A stretch of 64,000 nucleotides of DNA from Trichormus sp. M33_DOE_039 (GTDB lineage Bacteria > Cyanobacteriota > Cyanobacteriia > Cyanobacteriales > Nostocaceae): the NCBI GenBank assembly GCA_015296085.1, contig DVDT01000004.1, forward strand, positions 124,001-188,000, in the 5' to 3' direction. Under the pieces are notes generated by a model, which was not told the DNA's origin, ran no database searches, and was given only the letters and a program-made list of their open reading frames with translations. Positions within the stretch are counted from its first letter, which is position 1; each line of letters begins with the position of its first letter. Shown piece by piece: positions 36,191 to 45,768 of the stretch. Position numbers and translations under genes: made by a program.

Positions 36191-36565
36191 ATCTTCTTCA
36201 GTTAATTACAGATATTGCTAGCTGTTCTTGATATCGTTTAATTTAGAATACCCAGCCTAAGTATAAAAATACAGAAAGAACAGGGCAAATTCAAAACCTA
36301 ACAGTGTTAGCTGTGCAATTTTACTATGTATTGATTTATGTTACTTTGTTAAGGTTAATTCATTTAGCAAAATAACAAACATCGTCTAATATTTGTGGCG
36401 GACTAACTTATAATTCATCAAATCTTCAATAAGATAAAGTTTTCTTTAGCCTACATTGTAAAGTTTTGGTGAGGTTTTGGGCATCCGTTCGGCTTACCTC
36501 GACGTCGCTCGGCACAAGTCGCTCAGGGCAAGCCGGCATTGGGCATTAGGAATAGTTATTCTCCT
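36191..36565. other. Intergenic region with repeats
   Basis: 375 bases. The part at 36478-36560 holds a GC-rich palindromic repeat (CGTTCGGCTTACCTCGACG ... AAGTCGCTCAGGGCAAGCCG) and a GGGCATT tandem unit. No gene seen. Confidence 0.5.
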
Positions 36566-38764
36566 TCAATGTTCATTCTCCACTTCCCATTCCCTATTCC
36601 CTACACCCTTTTTCCAGCTAGCATCCCGTAGGGCAGGGTATTGTGAATTTTGAGTTTGTAAGCTGATACCTAGAGGTATGTTTTGAGGCTCTCCGAACAT
36701 CACAATTGAACAGGTGATTTGTCTGACTAGTTGAGTTGTCACATCACTAATGGCTAATCCCGCAGGGCTAGAGCGATTGCGTATAAAGGGTAACACAACT
36801 AAATCGTATAATCTTGCAGCTTGCAAAATGGCTTGGGCTGTATTTTCATGGGCAATGATTTGAATTTCTGGTGGATTTGATGCAGATAATTCAGATACTA
36901 GCTGGGCAAGGTGTGATCGCCGAGCCGCGATTTTACTGGAACTAGTACGGCGATCGCATACATTCAAAACTGTCACCTGGGCTTGACTCGCCTCCGCTAG
37001 CATTTGAGCAAACTGCACAGGCTGTAATGCTGGAGTAACGAGATTTTCTAAGGGAACTAAGATCCGTTGAATTTTTTGGGGAGAATCTACTAGGCGCGTG
37101 ACTGCTACCGGACAATGAGCAGCCCACAGTACGCCATCAATGACATTGCCAAATAACCGCGCTCTTAACCCAGTGCGTTTTCCCCAGCCCATGACGATCA
37201 AATCGGCCTTTTGTTCGCGGGCGGCTCTGCTAATTCCTGAAGCAAAAGCATCATCAATTCTTAGTAATGGTTCTGCTTCTACACCTAGGGCTTGACTATG
37301 ATGAATGGCTTTTGTTAACAAACGCTCACTTCTCTGCACAGAGGATTCTAACTGTGGTGCATCCATATGAGATGCAGCTGTAGCGATCGTCAATGGGACA
37401 ATCCTACCTTTAGCTGGACGTGCCAATAAAGCCGCCATTTCCACTAAATGCTGCTGAGTCTGAGAATTATAAATAGGTACAACTATTGTAAAAGTCTGAG
37501 TTTGAGCTGGTTTTGGTTGTGGCTGCGGTAAATTTGTTGCAACTGTGGCAGTGATTGGTTGAGGACTTAAAGCCACCGCTGTGCGGCTAGTAATCAACGG
37601 CCCCAAAATTGACGTGACTAACATCAAGGCCACAAAGCTGCTCAATAACTCTGGCGGTAATAGTCCAACCCGATATCCCACAAAAGTAGCGGCTAAAGTT
37701 GTACCTACTTGCGGAATTGATAGTGACCACATTGTCAGCATTTCTTGCCAGCTATAGCGATAGATGAATTTCGCTAACCAAGCAGCAACGAATTTACTAG
37801 CAATCAAACTGATCACAACTAAAGAAGTTAGCTTGAATATTAAAAAATTATTGATTAAACTCGGCAAATCAATTAATAAACCCAAATTCACAAAGAAAAT
37901 CGGGATAAATAAGACACTACCAATAAATACTATTTTTTCTTTGACTGGCCCTTCACCGACAACTTCATTGACTGCTAAACCTGCTAAGAACGCGCCAAAA
38001 ATTTTTTCTACCCCTATCAATTGCGCCCCCATAACAGCTAAAAATGCAGTCAATACCACAAATAAAAATTTATTCCCTTCATCATCTCCTGAACGACGAA
38101 AAAATTCTTTACCTGCCCAATCGAAACCCACTAAAATCACAATTGAGTAAATTATTAACTCACTCAATAAGGTCAGTAGTTGAGCAAAGCTGAATGTTTC
38201 CAAGTGGGATAAGGCAACACAAACAGCCACGACTAGTAGTGCGCCAACATCAGTAAAAGCTGTCGCTGCAATTGTAGTAGTGACAGCTGCATTAGTTACT
38301 ACTCCCAGACGACTCAGTAGAGGATAAGCCAAAAGAGTATGGGAAGCAAATAAAGAACCTACTAATATTGAGTGTTGCCAACTAAAATGAAAAATTCTAC
38401 TAACTACAATTCCTAGAAAAAAGGGTATCCCAAAGGTCAAACTGCCAAAACCGAGAGCGCGTTGTTTCTGTCGTCGCCACTGCTCAATTTCTACTTCTAA
38501 GCCTGCCACAAACATTAAATAAACTAAACCAATATCTGCTAACAGGTTAATGACTGCTGATTTTGTCTGGAACAGATCCCAGCCTGATGGCCCAAGTACT
38601 AATCCAGAGAACACTAAACCAACTAATCCTGGTAATCTCAGCCGCTCAAACAAAATGGGTACTACTAAGATAACTACCAGCAAAATAGCAAAGGGAACAA
38701 TTGGTTCTTGTCCCAGAACTTGGGCTGGTGCTTCTAGAGCAAGAACTGGTAATATTCGTTCCAT
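36566..38764 (-). CDS. CPA2-family cation:proton antiporter with universal stress domains
   Basis: 732 residues from the ATG at 38764 (MERILPVLALEAP); the longer frame to 38878 is not supported. Residues 1-410 form a Na+/H+ exchanger domain with about 12 spans (GLVGLVFSGLVLGPSG, VGSLFASHTLLAYPLLSRLGV, AFTDVGALLVV). Residues 440-700 hold two UspA-like domains (TIVVPIYNSQTQQHLVEMAALLARP; ADLIVMGWGKRTGLRARLFGNVIDGVLWAAHCPVAVTRL; ILVPLENL). It probably exchanges K+ or Na+ for H+ across the cytoplasmic or thylakoid membrane, gated by nucleotides. The last 15 codons (KGVGNREWEVENEH) read through GGGAATGG-type repeats, so the native C-terminus may have been replaced. Confidence 0.9.
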   Translation of the reverse strand: MERILPVLALEAPAQVLGQEPIVPFAILLVVILVVPILFERLRLPGLVGLVFSGLVLGPSGWDLFQTKSAVINLLADIGLVYLMFVAGLEVEIEQWRRQKQRALGFGSLTFGIPFFLGIVVSRIFHFSWQHSILVGSLFASHTLLAYPLLSRLGVVTNAAVTTTIAATAFTDVGALLVVAVCVALSHLETFSFAQLLTLLSELIIYSIVILVGFDWAGKEFFRRSGDDEGNKFLFVVLTAFLAVMGAQLIGVEKIFGAFLAGLAVNEVVGEGPVKEKIVFIGSVLFIPIFFVNLGLLIDLPSLINNFLIFKLTSLVVISLIASKFVAAWLAKFIYRYSWQEMLTMWSLSIPQVGTTLAATFVGYRVGLLPPELLSSFVALMLVTSILGPLITSRTAVALSPQPITATVATNLPQPQPKPAQTQTFTIVVPIYNSQTQQHLVEMAALLARPAKGRIVPLTIATAASHMDAPQLESSVQRSERLLTKAIHHSQALGVEAEPLLRIDDAFASGISRAAREQKADLIVMGWGKRTGLRARLFGNVIDGVLWAAHCPVAVTRLVDSPQKIQRILVPLENLVTPALQPVQFAQMLAEASQAQVTVLNVCDRRTSSSKIAARRSHLAQLVSELSASNPPEIQIIAHENTAQAILQAARLYDLVVLPFIRNRSSPAGLAISDVTTQLVRQITCSIVMFGEPQNIPLGISLQTQNSQYPALRDASWKKGVGNREWEVENEH

Positions 38765-39103
38765 AGGTGGGAGTTGCAGGAGCAATGGTGAAGCTATGAT
38801 TACCAACTCCTTCCTTTGGTACACAACGCTACCGCGTAGCTGGAGGGAAAGAGAAGGAAAGCAAGCTACAAAATTCAAAATTTTTCGGTTCAGCGTTAAT
38901 AAAGCTAAAAGCTACCCTCAACCATAAGCAAACCTTAAATTTAGATGTCAGAACTTAAAATCAAGGAGTATCTGAATATTCAAGCGTAACAATTTAAATA
39001 AAACAAGAGTGGTATGTATTCGTGCTCACCAACTAGATTGTGATAGTAGATTTCTGAAGACTTTAACTTAGATTAACTAGGCAATTATTTAGTAATTAAC
39101 TAC
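38765..39103. other. Intergenic region
   Basis: 339 bases. The first part carries an ACGCTACCGCGTAGCTGGAGGG repeat fragment; the rest is AT-rich. No gene seen. Confidence 0.5.
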
Positions 39104-39760
39104 CTATGGGTGGATCTGACTCAAAATGAACTGTAGGCGATCATAGTCGTCTTTGAGCAGTACACTGAGGGTTCTTCCCGCTTTGATGAGCCATTCCCTG
39201 TCAGCTTTGCGTAATTGGTACACCTCCCGAATTGCCGCCGCAGTTAAAGATTCCACTGGTGCGCCGTTGATTGCAAGCAGTGTTCGCAAAAAATCTAGCT
39301 CTTCAGTGAACTTGACGATTAATTCTGGTTCACACCGATAAACAGCCTGATGAATTTGGGGAGGGCGTGGTGGTAAATACTGATAAACTCTTTGGTTAGC
39401 ACCCGTAATTGCTGATGATTGCTCAAATCCAACGATCGCCGCCCGAAATTCCGTTTTGAGCATGGCAAATATTTGGGGTTGTTCCTCACGTAATTCTTGT
39501 AATGATAACCCCAAAGCCACGGCTCGGTGTACCGAATCAACAGGCATTGTAGTGGCATAATACACTACTGCGTACACTTGATTTCCCGATTCCTCGTCCA
39601 CAGCCCGCACCCAACTACCAAAAGGTGGCATAGATGGGAAGGTCAAATCTTCCGGTTCTAAACACTGTGCCGAAAATTCAGTAGAAGTAGTTTCGATCAC
39701 CTCCGCAATGTGGTTAGGGTGGCGATCGCCTGTGTCAAACTGTGGTAGAGGAAGACGCAT
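39104..39760 (-). CDS. HAS-barrel domain protein
   Basis: 218 residues. The N-terminal half (HIAEVIETTSTEFSAQCLEPEDLTFPSMPPFGSWVRAVDEESGNQVYAVVYYATT) is typical of the HAS-barrel (HerA/ATP-synthase) domain seen in cyanobacterial proteins of unknown function. The C-terminal half is helical (LREVYQLRKADREWLIKAGRTLSVLLKDDYDRLQFILSQ). No enzymatic motif is visible. It is located 63 bases downstream of ndhS on the same strand and may be cotranscribed. Confidence 0.75.
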   Translation of the reverse strand: MRLPLPQFDTGDRHPNHIAEVIETTSTEFSAQCLEPEDLTFPSMPPFGSWVRAVDEESGNQVYAVVYYATTMPVDSVHRAVALGLSLQELREEQPQIFAMLKTEFRAAIVGFEQSSAITGANQRVYQYLPPRPPQIHQAVYRCEPELIVKFTEELDFLRTLLAINGAPVESLTAAAIREVYQLRKADREWLIKAGRTLSVLLKDDYDRLQFILSQIHP

Positions 39761-39823
39761 AATCAGTTAACAGTGAACAGTTAGCAGTCAACAGTCAAAG
39801 AGCTTTTGACTATTGACTAAACC

Positions 39824-40021
39824 TTATTTTCCTTTCTTCTTGCCAGTAGTGATTTCTACAGGTTCGAGTTCCGATAGGCGAAAGGTAATGATTTTATCCC
39901 AGTTACCGCCTTCAAATAACACAGCTACTTTGCCATCACTGACGCGCTGTACTAGTCCTTCATAGCGATAGTAAGTATCTGCGGGATTCTTGACGCGAAC
40001 AGTTGCTCCAGGTAGAATCAT
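39824..40021 (-). CDS. ndhS: NAD(P)H dehydrogenase-like complex subunit NdhS
   Basis: 65 residues with the SH3-like fold of PsaE-related proteins: [39 protein letters not shown], then [17 protein letters not shown]. NdhS provides the ferredoxin-binding site of the NDH-1 complex that drives cyclic electron flow and CO2 uptake in thylakoids. The basic tail TTGKKKGK is in keeping with binding acidic ferredoxin. Family members are 60-100 residues. It lies between rodA and the HAS-barrel gene. Confidence 0.8.
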   Translation of the reverse strand: MILPGATVRVKNPADTYYRYEGLVQRVSDGKVAVLFEGGNWDKIITFRLSELEPVEITTGKKKGK

Positions 40022-40134
40022 GACTTCTTTCCTCAGTTATTCCTGTTACTAGCTTAATACTTGTGATTAGTCCATAGTCTATAGTCCACAGTTTTGCTTT
40101 TTCCACTAGTTACTATTGACTAATCACTATAAAC

Positions 40135-41451
40135 TCAAAAATAATACTTCTGCCGTTGGCGAAAATTTGCCACCGACTCTACTATTCCTAGGGCGATGAA
40201 ATTAGTCAACATTGCCGAGCGTCCATAACTCATCCAAGGTAAGGGGATGCCAGCTACAGGTGCTAAACCAACAGTCATACCGACATTCACGATTAATTGA
40301 AACACAATCATTGATAAAACGCCGATCGCCAACAACGAACCAAAATTATCTTTGGCTGTTTGAGCAATATGTAGCAAACGCCAGCAAATCAACCAGAAAA
40401 CAAATAGAACGACTAAACACCCTACAAAACCAAATTCTTCACCTACGGCTGAGAAAATAAAGTCTGTATGTTGTTCAGGGACGAAATTAAGTTGTGTCAT
40501 CGGCCCTTTAAACAAGCCCCAGCCCCAAATTTCACCCGCACCGATAGCAATGCGTGATTGATGTTGGTGATACCCAGCACCTAATATATCGTGTCCAGGA
40601 CTGAGAAAGGTGGTCAGGCGGGCTTTTTGATAATCTCTCAAAATATGATTCCAGGCAAAGACCCCCAGTTCACCACCTATCATATTAATTGCCCCAGCCC
40701 CAATACCAGCAACACCAAATCGCCGCCAAGGAATAGTTAGCCAACCCAAAATTCCCATAGCAATTGACCAAATGATCCCTAAAGGCCCTAGTGCTATTTC
40801 ATGAAAGACAACTAGTGGTTGTGATAACGGCCAGGATGTACCAAACAAAATTGCTGCGATTACAGGAGACACCAATAAGATTAACCAACCCGGATTAGCA
40901 TTTGCCCAATACAACATCCCTAAAACTATCGATCCAAAAACTAGCGATGTTGCCAAATCAGGTTGTACAAACACTAATAACCAGGGTAGTGCAGTAAACG
41001 CCAAAGCTCGGCAAAAATTAGGTAAGGTAGCGGCCGTAGTCTTGTGTAATAAAGCCGCTAAGGTGATAATTACTCCTACTTTGGCAAATTCTGAGGGTTG
41101 AACATTAAAACCAGCAATATTAATCCACCTCTGCGCGCCTTTAGCACTGGTACCAGCAATCATGACCGCAATGAGACTAAGGTTAGTGAGTGCATACGTT
41201 ACCCAATGCCACTGGAGTAAGTTTTCGTAACGAAACCGAGAGATAAATAACGCTATTAAAGTACCAATCCCAGCAACTAACCAGTGCCACCACCAGTCTG
41301 TTACAGGTTGCTTCAGTTCCGTGCTAAGAATCATGAGTCCGCCAAAGAAACTGACTCCCACAGGCAAAATAAATAAGAGCCAATCTATTTGCTGCCAAGG
41401 TTTAACCCAATACTGCCAACGAATTTTGGGAAGCGAACGTTTCAATAACAT
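40135..41451 (-). CDS. rodA: Rod-shape determining protein RodA (SEDS glycosyltransferase)
   Basis: 438 residues with about ten hydrophobic spans. SEDS family peptidoglycan polymerase for cell elongation, partner of a class B PBP. Typical stretches are GAQRWINIAGFNVQPSEFAKVGVIITLAAL, QPDLATSLVF, GQ-less loop SRIAIGAGEIWGWGLFKGPMTQLNFVPEQHTDFIFSAVGEEFGFVG and the C-terminal GLAPVAGIPLPWMSYGRSAMLTNFIALGIVESV. It is slightly longer than E. coli RodA (370 aa) because of a longer loop. It follows the Mrp ATPase gene by about 190 bases that hold tandem repeats (41465-41500) and a palindrome (41599-41624). Confidence 0.93.
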   Translation of the reverse strand: MLLKRSLPKIRWQYWVKPWQQIDWLLFILPVGVSFFGGLMILSTELKQPVTDWWWHWLVAGIGTLIALFISRFRYENLLQWHWVTYALTNLSLIAVMIAGTSAKGAQRWINIAGFNVQPSEFAKVGVIITLAALLHKTTAATLPNFCRALAFTALPWLLVFVQPDLATSLVFGSIVLGMLYWANANPGWLILLVSPVIAAILFGTSWPLSQPLVVFHEIALGPLGIIWSIAMGILGWLTIPWRRFGVAGIGAGAINMIGGELGVFAWNHILRDYQKARLTTFLSPGHDILGAGYHQHQSRIAIGAGEIWGWGLFKGPMTQLNFVPEQHTDFIFSAVGEEFGFVGCLVVLFVFWLICWRLLHIAQTAKDNFGSLLAIGVLSMIVFQLIVNVGMTVGLAPVAGIPLPWMSYGRSAMLTNFIALGIVESVANFRQRQKYYF

Positions 41452-41464
41452 TGTGTGAATTGTG

Positions 41465-41500
41465 AAAGTGGGAAATAGGGAATGGGGAATGGGGAATGGG
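41465..41500. repeat. GGGAATGG-type heptamer repeat upstream of rodA
   Basis: About four units, AATAGGG/AATGGGG, immediately upstream of the rodA start on the minus strand; the units resemble those at 36585-36605. Confidence 0.65.
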
Positions 41501-41598
41501 TAGACAATAGACCAAGATAAGCAAGAACAAGTTATTACCTCTCAATGCCCAATGCTCAAGAACCATTGACTAATGACTATTGATTATTAATAACTCTG

Positions 41599-41624
41599 AA
41601 TTCCTAGGCTGTGACCTAGGAATT
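41599..41624. repeat. Palindrome AATTCCTAGG-N6-CCTAGGAATT
   Basis: A perfect 10-bp inverted repeat with a 6-base spacer, 20 bases after the mrp stop codon on the minus strand. It is related to 15838-15861 and may act in termination. Confidence 0.65.
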
Positions 41625-41643
41625 AGACAAAAATTAAGATTTA

Positions 41644-42714
41644 CTATGTAAGGGCAGCGACAGATACTTTACCAGCAATAGTTAATGCGATCGCTTTTAG
41701 GGCTTTGGCTGAGGCTGAATCTGGATCAGCAACCACTATCGGCACGCCATTATCACCACCAATTCTAGTGGAGATTTCTAGAGGGACACAGCCCAATAAG
41801 GGAACTCCTAATTCAGCTGCGGTTTTAGAACCACCACCAGAACCAAAGATATCGTACTGTTTATCTGGCATATCGGGAGGAATGAAATAGCTCATGTTTT
41901 CTATCATTCCCAATACCGGCACGTTCATTTGCTGGAACATTCGCAAACCTTTACGTGAATCTAACAATGCTACAGTTTGCGGTGTAGTGACAATTACCGC
42001 TCCAGACATCGGTACGGACTGAGTTAAGGTTAACTGAGCATCGCCAGTTCCCGGTGGCATATCGACAATTAAATAGTCTAATTCACCCCATTGCACTTGA
42101 TAGAGAAACTGGCGAATCACACCATTGAGCATTGGCCCACGCCAAATTACCGGCTGATCTCGGTCAATGAGAAAGCCCATTGAGACTAATTTGACACCAT
42201 GATTAAATGCGGGTTCTAAAACTTCACCTTTATCTGTGGAGCGCACCACAATTTGAGCATCGGCTAGCCCCAACATGGTGGGATCATTTGGCCCGTAGAT
42301 ATCAGCATCTAGCAAGCCGACTTTTGCCCCCGTTTGTGCTAATGCTACCGCGACATTCACCGCTACCGTACTTTTACCGACACCACCCTTACCACTGGAG
42401 ACAGCAATAATATTTTTTACTCCCGGAACACCACTGCGATCAGGTAAGCTTTTTTGCTGGGGTGTTTCTGCTGTTACCTCTACACTGACATCCGTTACTC
42501 CTGGTAGCTTTTTCACAGCTTTTTCACAGTCTTCCACGATAAATTCTCGTAGGGGACAAGCAGGAGTTGTTAAAACCAAAGTGAAGCTGACTTTACCAGC
42601 TTCAATTTTGACGTTGCGAATCATGTTGAGTTCTACCAGACTCTTCCGCAGTTCTGGGTCTTGTACTGGCCGCAACACTTCTAGCACAGATTGGGAATCG
42701 AGGACATCGTACAT
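41644..42714 (-). CDS. mrp: Mrp/NBP35-type ATPase (iron-sulfur cluster carrier-like)
   Basis: 356 residues. The N-terminal MIP18/DUF59 domain (about 1-85: VLEVLRPVQDPELRKSLVELNMIRNVKI) is followed by the P-loop NTPase with deviant Walker A SSGKGGVGKSTVAVNVA and DADIYGPNDPTMLG, VDMPPGTGDAQLTL. The family carries and delivers Fe-S clusters. The usual Cx2C pair near ENMSYF is absent: here the sequence is ENMSYFIPPDMPDKQYDIFGSGGG. The other Cys are TPACPL, EDCEK and LLGCVPL. Cluster binding by the canonical motif is therefore doubtful. It precedes rodA on the same strand. Confidence 0.92.
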   Translation of the reverse strand: MYDVLDSQSVLEVLRPVQDPELRKSLVELNMIRNVKIEAGKVSFTLVLTTPACPLREFIVEDCEKAVKKLPGVTDVSVEVTAETPQQKSLPDRSGVPGVKNIIAVSSGKGGVGKSTVAVNVAVALAQTGAKVGLLDADIYGPNDPTMLGLADAQIVVRSTDKGEVLEPAFNHGVKLVSMGFLIDRDQPVIWRGPMLNGVIRQFLYQVQWGELDYLIVDMPPGTGDAQLTLTQSVPMSGAVIVTTPQTVALLDSRKGLRMFQQMNVPVLGMIENMSYFIPPDMPDKQYDIFGSGGGSKTAAELGVPLLGCVPLEISTRIGGDNGVPIVVADPDSASAKALKAIALTIAGKVSVAALT

Positions 42715-43140
42715 AACAATTCAAAATGCCAAATTAAAAATGAAGAAATGTAAAGCAAAAATTGCTCGGTATTCTCTGCGATCGGCGTAACAAAATTTAA
42801 AAAACTTTTATTATCACCTAATAAAATCTTAACTTTCTTTAGGGATTAAAGATTAGAGGTTGAGAATTGGGAATAGAAGGTTCATCAATACCAGTTCCAA
42901 AAATCTTTGCAACACTACCATCATCTGTAGGAGTTCAAAACCTTACCCTCCTACAGAATTTATTTGTTTACTGTTTATATCAAAAAAAAAGACACCACAA
43001 AGCGTAGAAGCTTGTGGCTCATCTGGTGTATTCCATTATCTTACTAACAGCAATTCGCCAAAATCCTTACTCAGACACCAACTTAAAAGCTAGACAGTAT
43101 CAGGCTTTTCAAACGACGAAGTGCGAATTGGCATTGCGAG
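42715..43140. other. Intergenic region upstream of mrp and downstream of pilQ
   Basis: 426 bases. A 9-bp hairpin CTGTAGGAG/CTCCTACAG (42924-42955) lies downstream of pilQ, but without a T-run. No gene seen. Confidence 0.5.
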
Positions 43141-45528
43141 TTATCGCTTAGGCGTACCTAAACCTCGACGCTCAAGCATTTGCCGCACCTGCGGGCTAGG
43201 TGTGTAATTATAACCGTAAGTAGAGTTTTCCGAATCATCCATAATTTGAGGTGTCAGAAGTACAATTACTTCCCTACGTTCATTAGTTCTGTTTGTACTT
43301 CTAAATAGCGAACCAATCAGTGGAATATCACCCAAGATGGGAATTTTAGATACACTCACTCTATCTTGATCTTGAATAATACCTGAGAGAATTAGTGTCT
43401 GACCATCCCGCAGACGAATCAAGCCAGAATTCAGAGAACGTTCAGAGACCAAGAAAATAGTTTGGCTATTACCCGAAACATTGAGTACGGCTGAAGATTG
43501 GGGTGCTTTCACAACCGGAGCAACTGACAAAGAAAGAAAACCATTGTCATCAATCCGATCAAGTTTGACAGCTAGGGTTAAACCCACATCTGTTTTTTCA
43601 GCTGTTACTGTTTGTGTAGAAGTTCCATCACCACGGGTTGTTTCACTCTTAATGTTCCCCACAACTTCTTGAGTTAGTTTGACGTTAGCAGTTTGACCTT
43701 CTTGCACAATTAAAGTTGGGTCAGTCAAAATCTTCGCATTACCAGTTGTTACTTGCGCTTGCAAACTAGCCAACAGACGCTTAGGAAACTGGTATATAGT
43801 CGGTAAACTATATGTGTAAGTACTAGGAGTAGCACCAGTAATCTGAGTAGCAAATCGAGTCGGTTCACCAGTAACTGGGTCAAACTCTACTGGAACAGCT
43901 GTAGCTGTTCCGGCAGTCCCTTCAGTATATTCCGTCAGTCCTGGTTTTGTAGGATCAGTTCTAATACCAGCACTGGGTGTTCCTGTATTTGGATTATTTT
44001 GATCTAAGAAAATATTACTGCTACTAAGCGGGTTACTAGTTGTCGGTGTACTAGTTACACTATTCCTGACTTCAGTGCTTGTGGCTGGCCTCGAACCGCC
44101 AAAATTGAGAGATGCTGCACCACCATCCGCAGAAAAGTAATTGTTACCAATACCAAAGGAAAAACTCGCGCTGTAATCTTGATTTCCTGCTAGATTAACA
44201 TCAATAATTTTGACATTAACTACAGCTTGGCGACGACGAATATCGAGTTGAGTTAGTTGAGTCATCGCCATCTCAACTAACCTAGGAGGCCCAATTAACG
44301 TCAGAGAATTAGTACGCTCATCACCTAAAGCCTGTAACCCTCTCAGTAACGGATTAGAGTCTTTAAAATCAATCCTTTGAGTTTCTACTCTAGTTTCCGT
44401 AGTGGTTTGGGTTTGGGTAATAGGCGCAACTCCAGTACCTACAGGCACAGCATTAACATTAGTTACTTGGCGTTCTCGACTGACGGCGGTTTCTGCCCCT
44501 AAACCCACCAAGAAGTTTAAAGCAACTCCCACGTTTACCTGATTCAGCCGTAGGTTACGCATAATTACGTCACGGGTGGAGTTTGGTAGTTTCGGCCCCA
44601 CAAAAATCGTTCGGTTGCTGCGGTTAGCTTCTAAACCGCTCAGACGCAAGACATAATTAAACACATCTTGCACCGGCTCATTTTCTATATCTAAAGAGAT
44701 GGTTTGTAGAGTTGCTTGTCCCTCTTTAGGCGCATCGCCTCCGATATAAGCCAAGTTTAGATTAGCTGCACGAGCCAGCAATGATAAAACTTCACGTACT
44801 GGTGCATCCCGTAACACTAAACGCGGCACACGTTCCTGTGTGCCTAAATCTATGGTGCTAGGAGACGCATCTGTAACGGCAATGGCAATATCTCCTACTG
44901 GGGGGGGTACAGCTCTGGTCAAGAATGGTGGTGCTTGGCTAGTAGGTTGACCTACACCAGCAGGTTGTGCTGGTCTACCATCAATTGTGATTTCTGGGTT
45001 GGGTACAAGCACGTTTGGGACTGCACCTGGTTGAGCAACCGTAGTTCCAGAGGGTGGTGTAGTTGTAGGCGGTGCTGTAGATGTCGATGGTGGCTTAATT
45101 GGCTCTGATGCTGTAGTCCCTGTTGAGGGAGTATAGCTGAGGGTAATACTGTCGGATTTTCTGACTACAGGTTGACCACCTGGTGCATCATTATCACCAG
45201 TCACTATGACCCGAATACTATTAGCATCAAGTTGGACAACTTCAACAGAGGCAATTCCAGGGGCTGGTTTTTCTTGGCGAAAATTATTTCCTTGCCTTAG
45301 ACGCAGCTGGGTGTTAATGATATCTGAAACTAAAGTTTTACCTCGTTTGGTTGTAAAAACTTGTGGGCGCGAGCCAGCAGAAGTTTTCAAAGTTAAGCTA
45401 ACTCCGCCGTTGATGGGATTTAGTTTGACTTCATTAACTTGTGTAATTTGTGCTGATACTGGTTGTGCTGCCAGAAATGCTAAAGCAGCACCCCCCAAAA
45501 TAAAGTTATTACCGTGAAGCTGTTTCAC
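43141..45528 (-). CDS. pilQ: Type IV pilus secretin PilQ
   Basis: 795 residues. An N-terminal signal peptide (FILGGAALAFLAAQPVSAQ), an AMIN peptidoglycan-binding domain (about 30-130: LKTSAGSRPQVFTTKRGKTLVSDIIN) and a Pro/Thr-rich linker are followed by a secretin/TonB short domain (VPRLVLRDAPVREVLSLLARAANLNLAYIGG). Next come N-domains and the secretin channel (LLASLQAQVTTGNAKILTDPTLIVQEGQ and VSKIPILGDIPLIGSLFRSTNRTNERREVIVLLTPQI). It forms the outer-membrane pore for type IV pili, needed for motility and DNA uptake. It is the last gene of the pilM-N-O-Q set. Confidence 0.95.
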   Translation of the reverse strand: MKQLHGNNFILGGAALAFLAAQPVSAQITQVNEVKLNPINGGVSLTLKTSAGSRPQVFTTKRGKTLVSDIINTQLRLRQGNNFRQEKPAPGIASVEVVQLDANSIRVIVTGDNDAPGGQPVVRKSDSITLSYTPSTGTTASEPIKPPSTSTAPPTTTPPSGTTVAQPGAVPNVLVPNPEITIDGRPAQPAGVGQPTSQAPPFLTRAVPPPVGDIAIAVTDASPSTIDLGTQERVPRLVLRDAPVREVLSLLARAANLNLAYIGGDAPKEGQATLQTISLDIENEPVQDVFNYVLRLSGLEANRSNRTIFVGPKLPNSTRDVIMRNLRLNQVNVGVALNFLVGLGAETAVSRERQVTNVNAVPVGTGVAPITQTQTTTETRVETQRIDFKDSNPLLRGLQALGDERTNSLTLIGPPRLVEMAMTQLTQLDIRRRQAVVNVKIIDVNLAGNQDYSASFSFGIGNNYFSADGGAASLNFGGSRPATSTEVRNSVTSTPTTSNPLSSSNIFLDQNNPNTGTPSAGIRTDPTKPGLTEYTEGTAGTATAVPVEFDPVTGEPTRFATQITGATPSTYTYSLPTIYQFPKRLLASLQAQVTTGNAKILTDPTLIVQEGQTANVKLTQEVVGNIKSETTRGDGTSTQTVTAEKTDVGLTLAVKLDRIDDNGFLSLSVAPVVKAPQSSAVLNVSGNSQTIFLVSERSLNSGLIRLRDGQTLILSGIIQDQDRVSVSKIPILGDIPLIGSLFRSTNRTNERREVIVLLTPQIMDDSENSTYGYNYTPSPQVRQMLERRGLGTPKR

Positions 45529-45542
45529 AGTTCATTCCTCAC

Positions 45543-45570
45543 ATAATTCAAAGTCATTAGTCGTTAGTCA
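45543..45570. repeat. Heptamer repeat GTCATTA between pilQ and pilO
   Basis: Three units of the type GTCATTA/GTCGTTA directly 5' of pilQ on the minus strand. Confidence 0.6.
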
Positions 45571-45708
45571 TTAGAGTTTTTTTAGCAAGGAGGCAGGGGG
45601 AGGGATGAAAGCAAACTTCTTTGACAGGTCAAAAATTTTCATGGCGACATCAAAGGCTATCTTGTATGCTTCCAAGTCTTCATGACTTTTAATTGGTTCT
45701 TTTTCCAT
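45571..45708 (-). pseudogene. 5' fragment of a four-helix-bundle (23S rRNA IVP-like) gene
   Basis: From the ATG at 45708 the frame encodes IKSHEDLEAYKIAFDVAMKIFDLSKKFA, which matches the first helix of the four-helix-bundle protein family (TIGR02436, about 115-125 residues). The frame then diverges into IPPPASLLKKL and stops, so only the first third remains. It is flanked by C/T-rich and ATTAGTC heptamer repeats and lies between pilO and pilQ. It is probably a non-functional leftover. Confidence 0.6.
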
Positions 45709-45768
45709 TCCCCATGCTCCCTGCTCCCTGCCCCTGGCTTCTTGATGATGATTCATATTGCCCGTGAA

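Noticed and set aside
36942-37127. Frame inside the antiporter gene on the same strand
   Set aside because: It is an out-of-frame shadow of the USP domain coding region.
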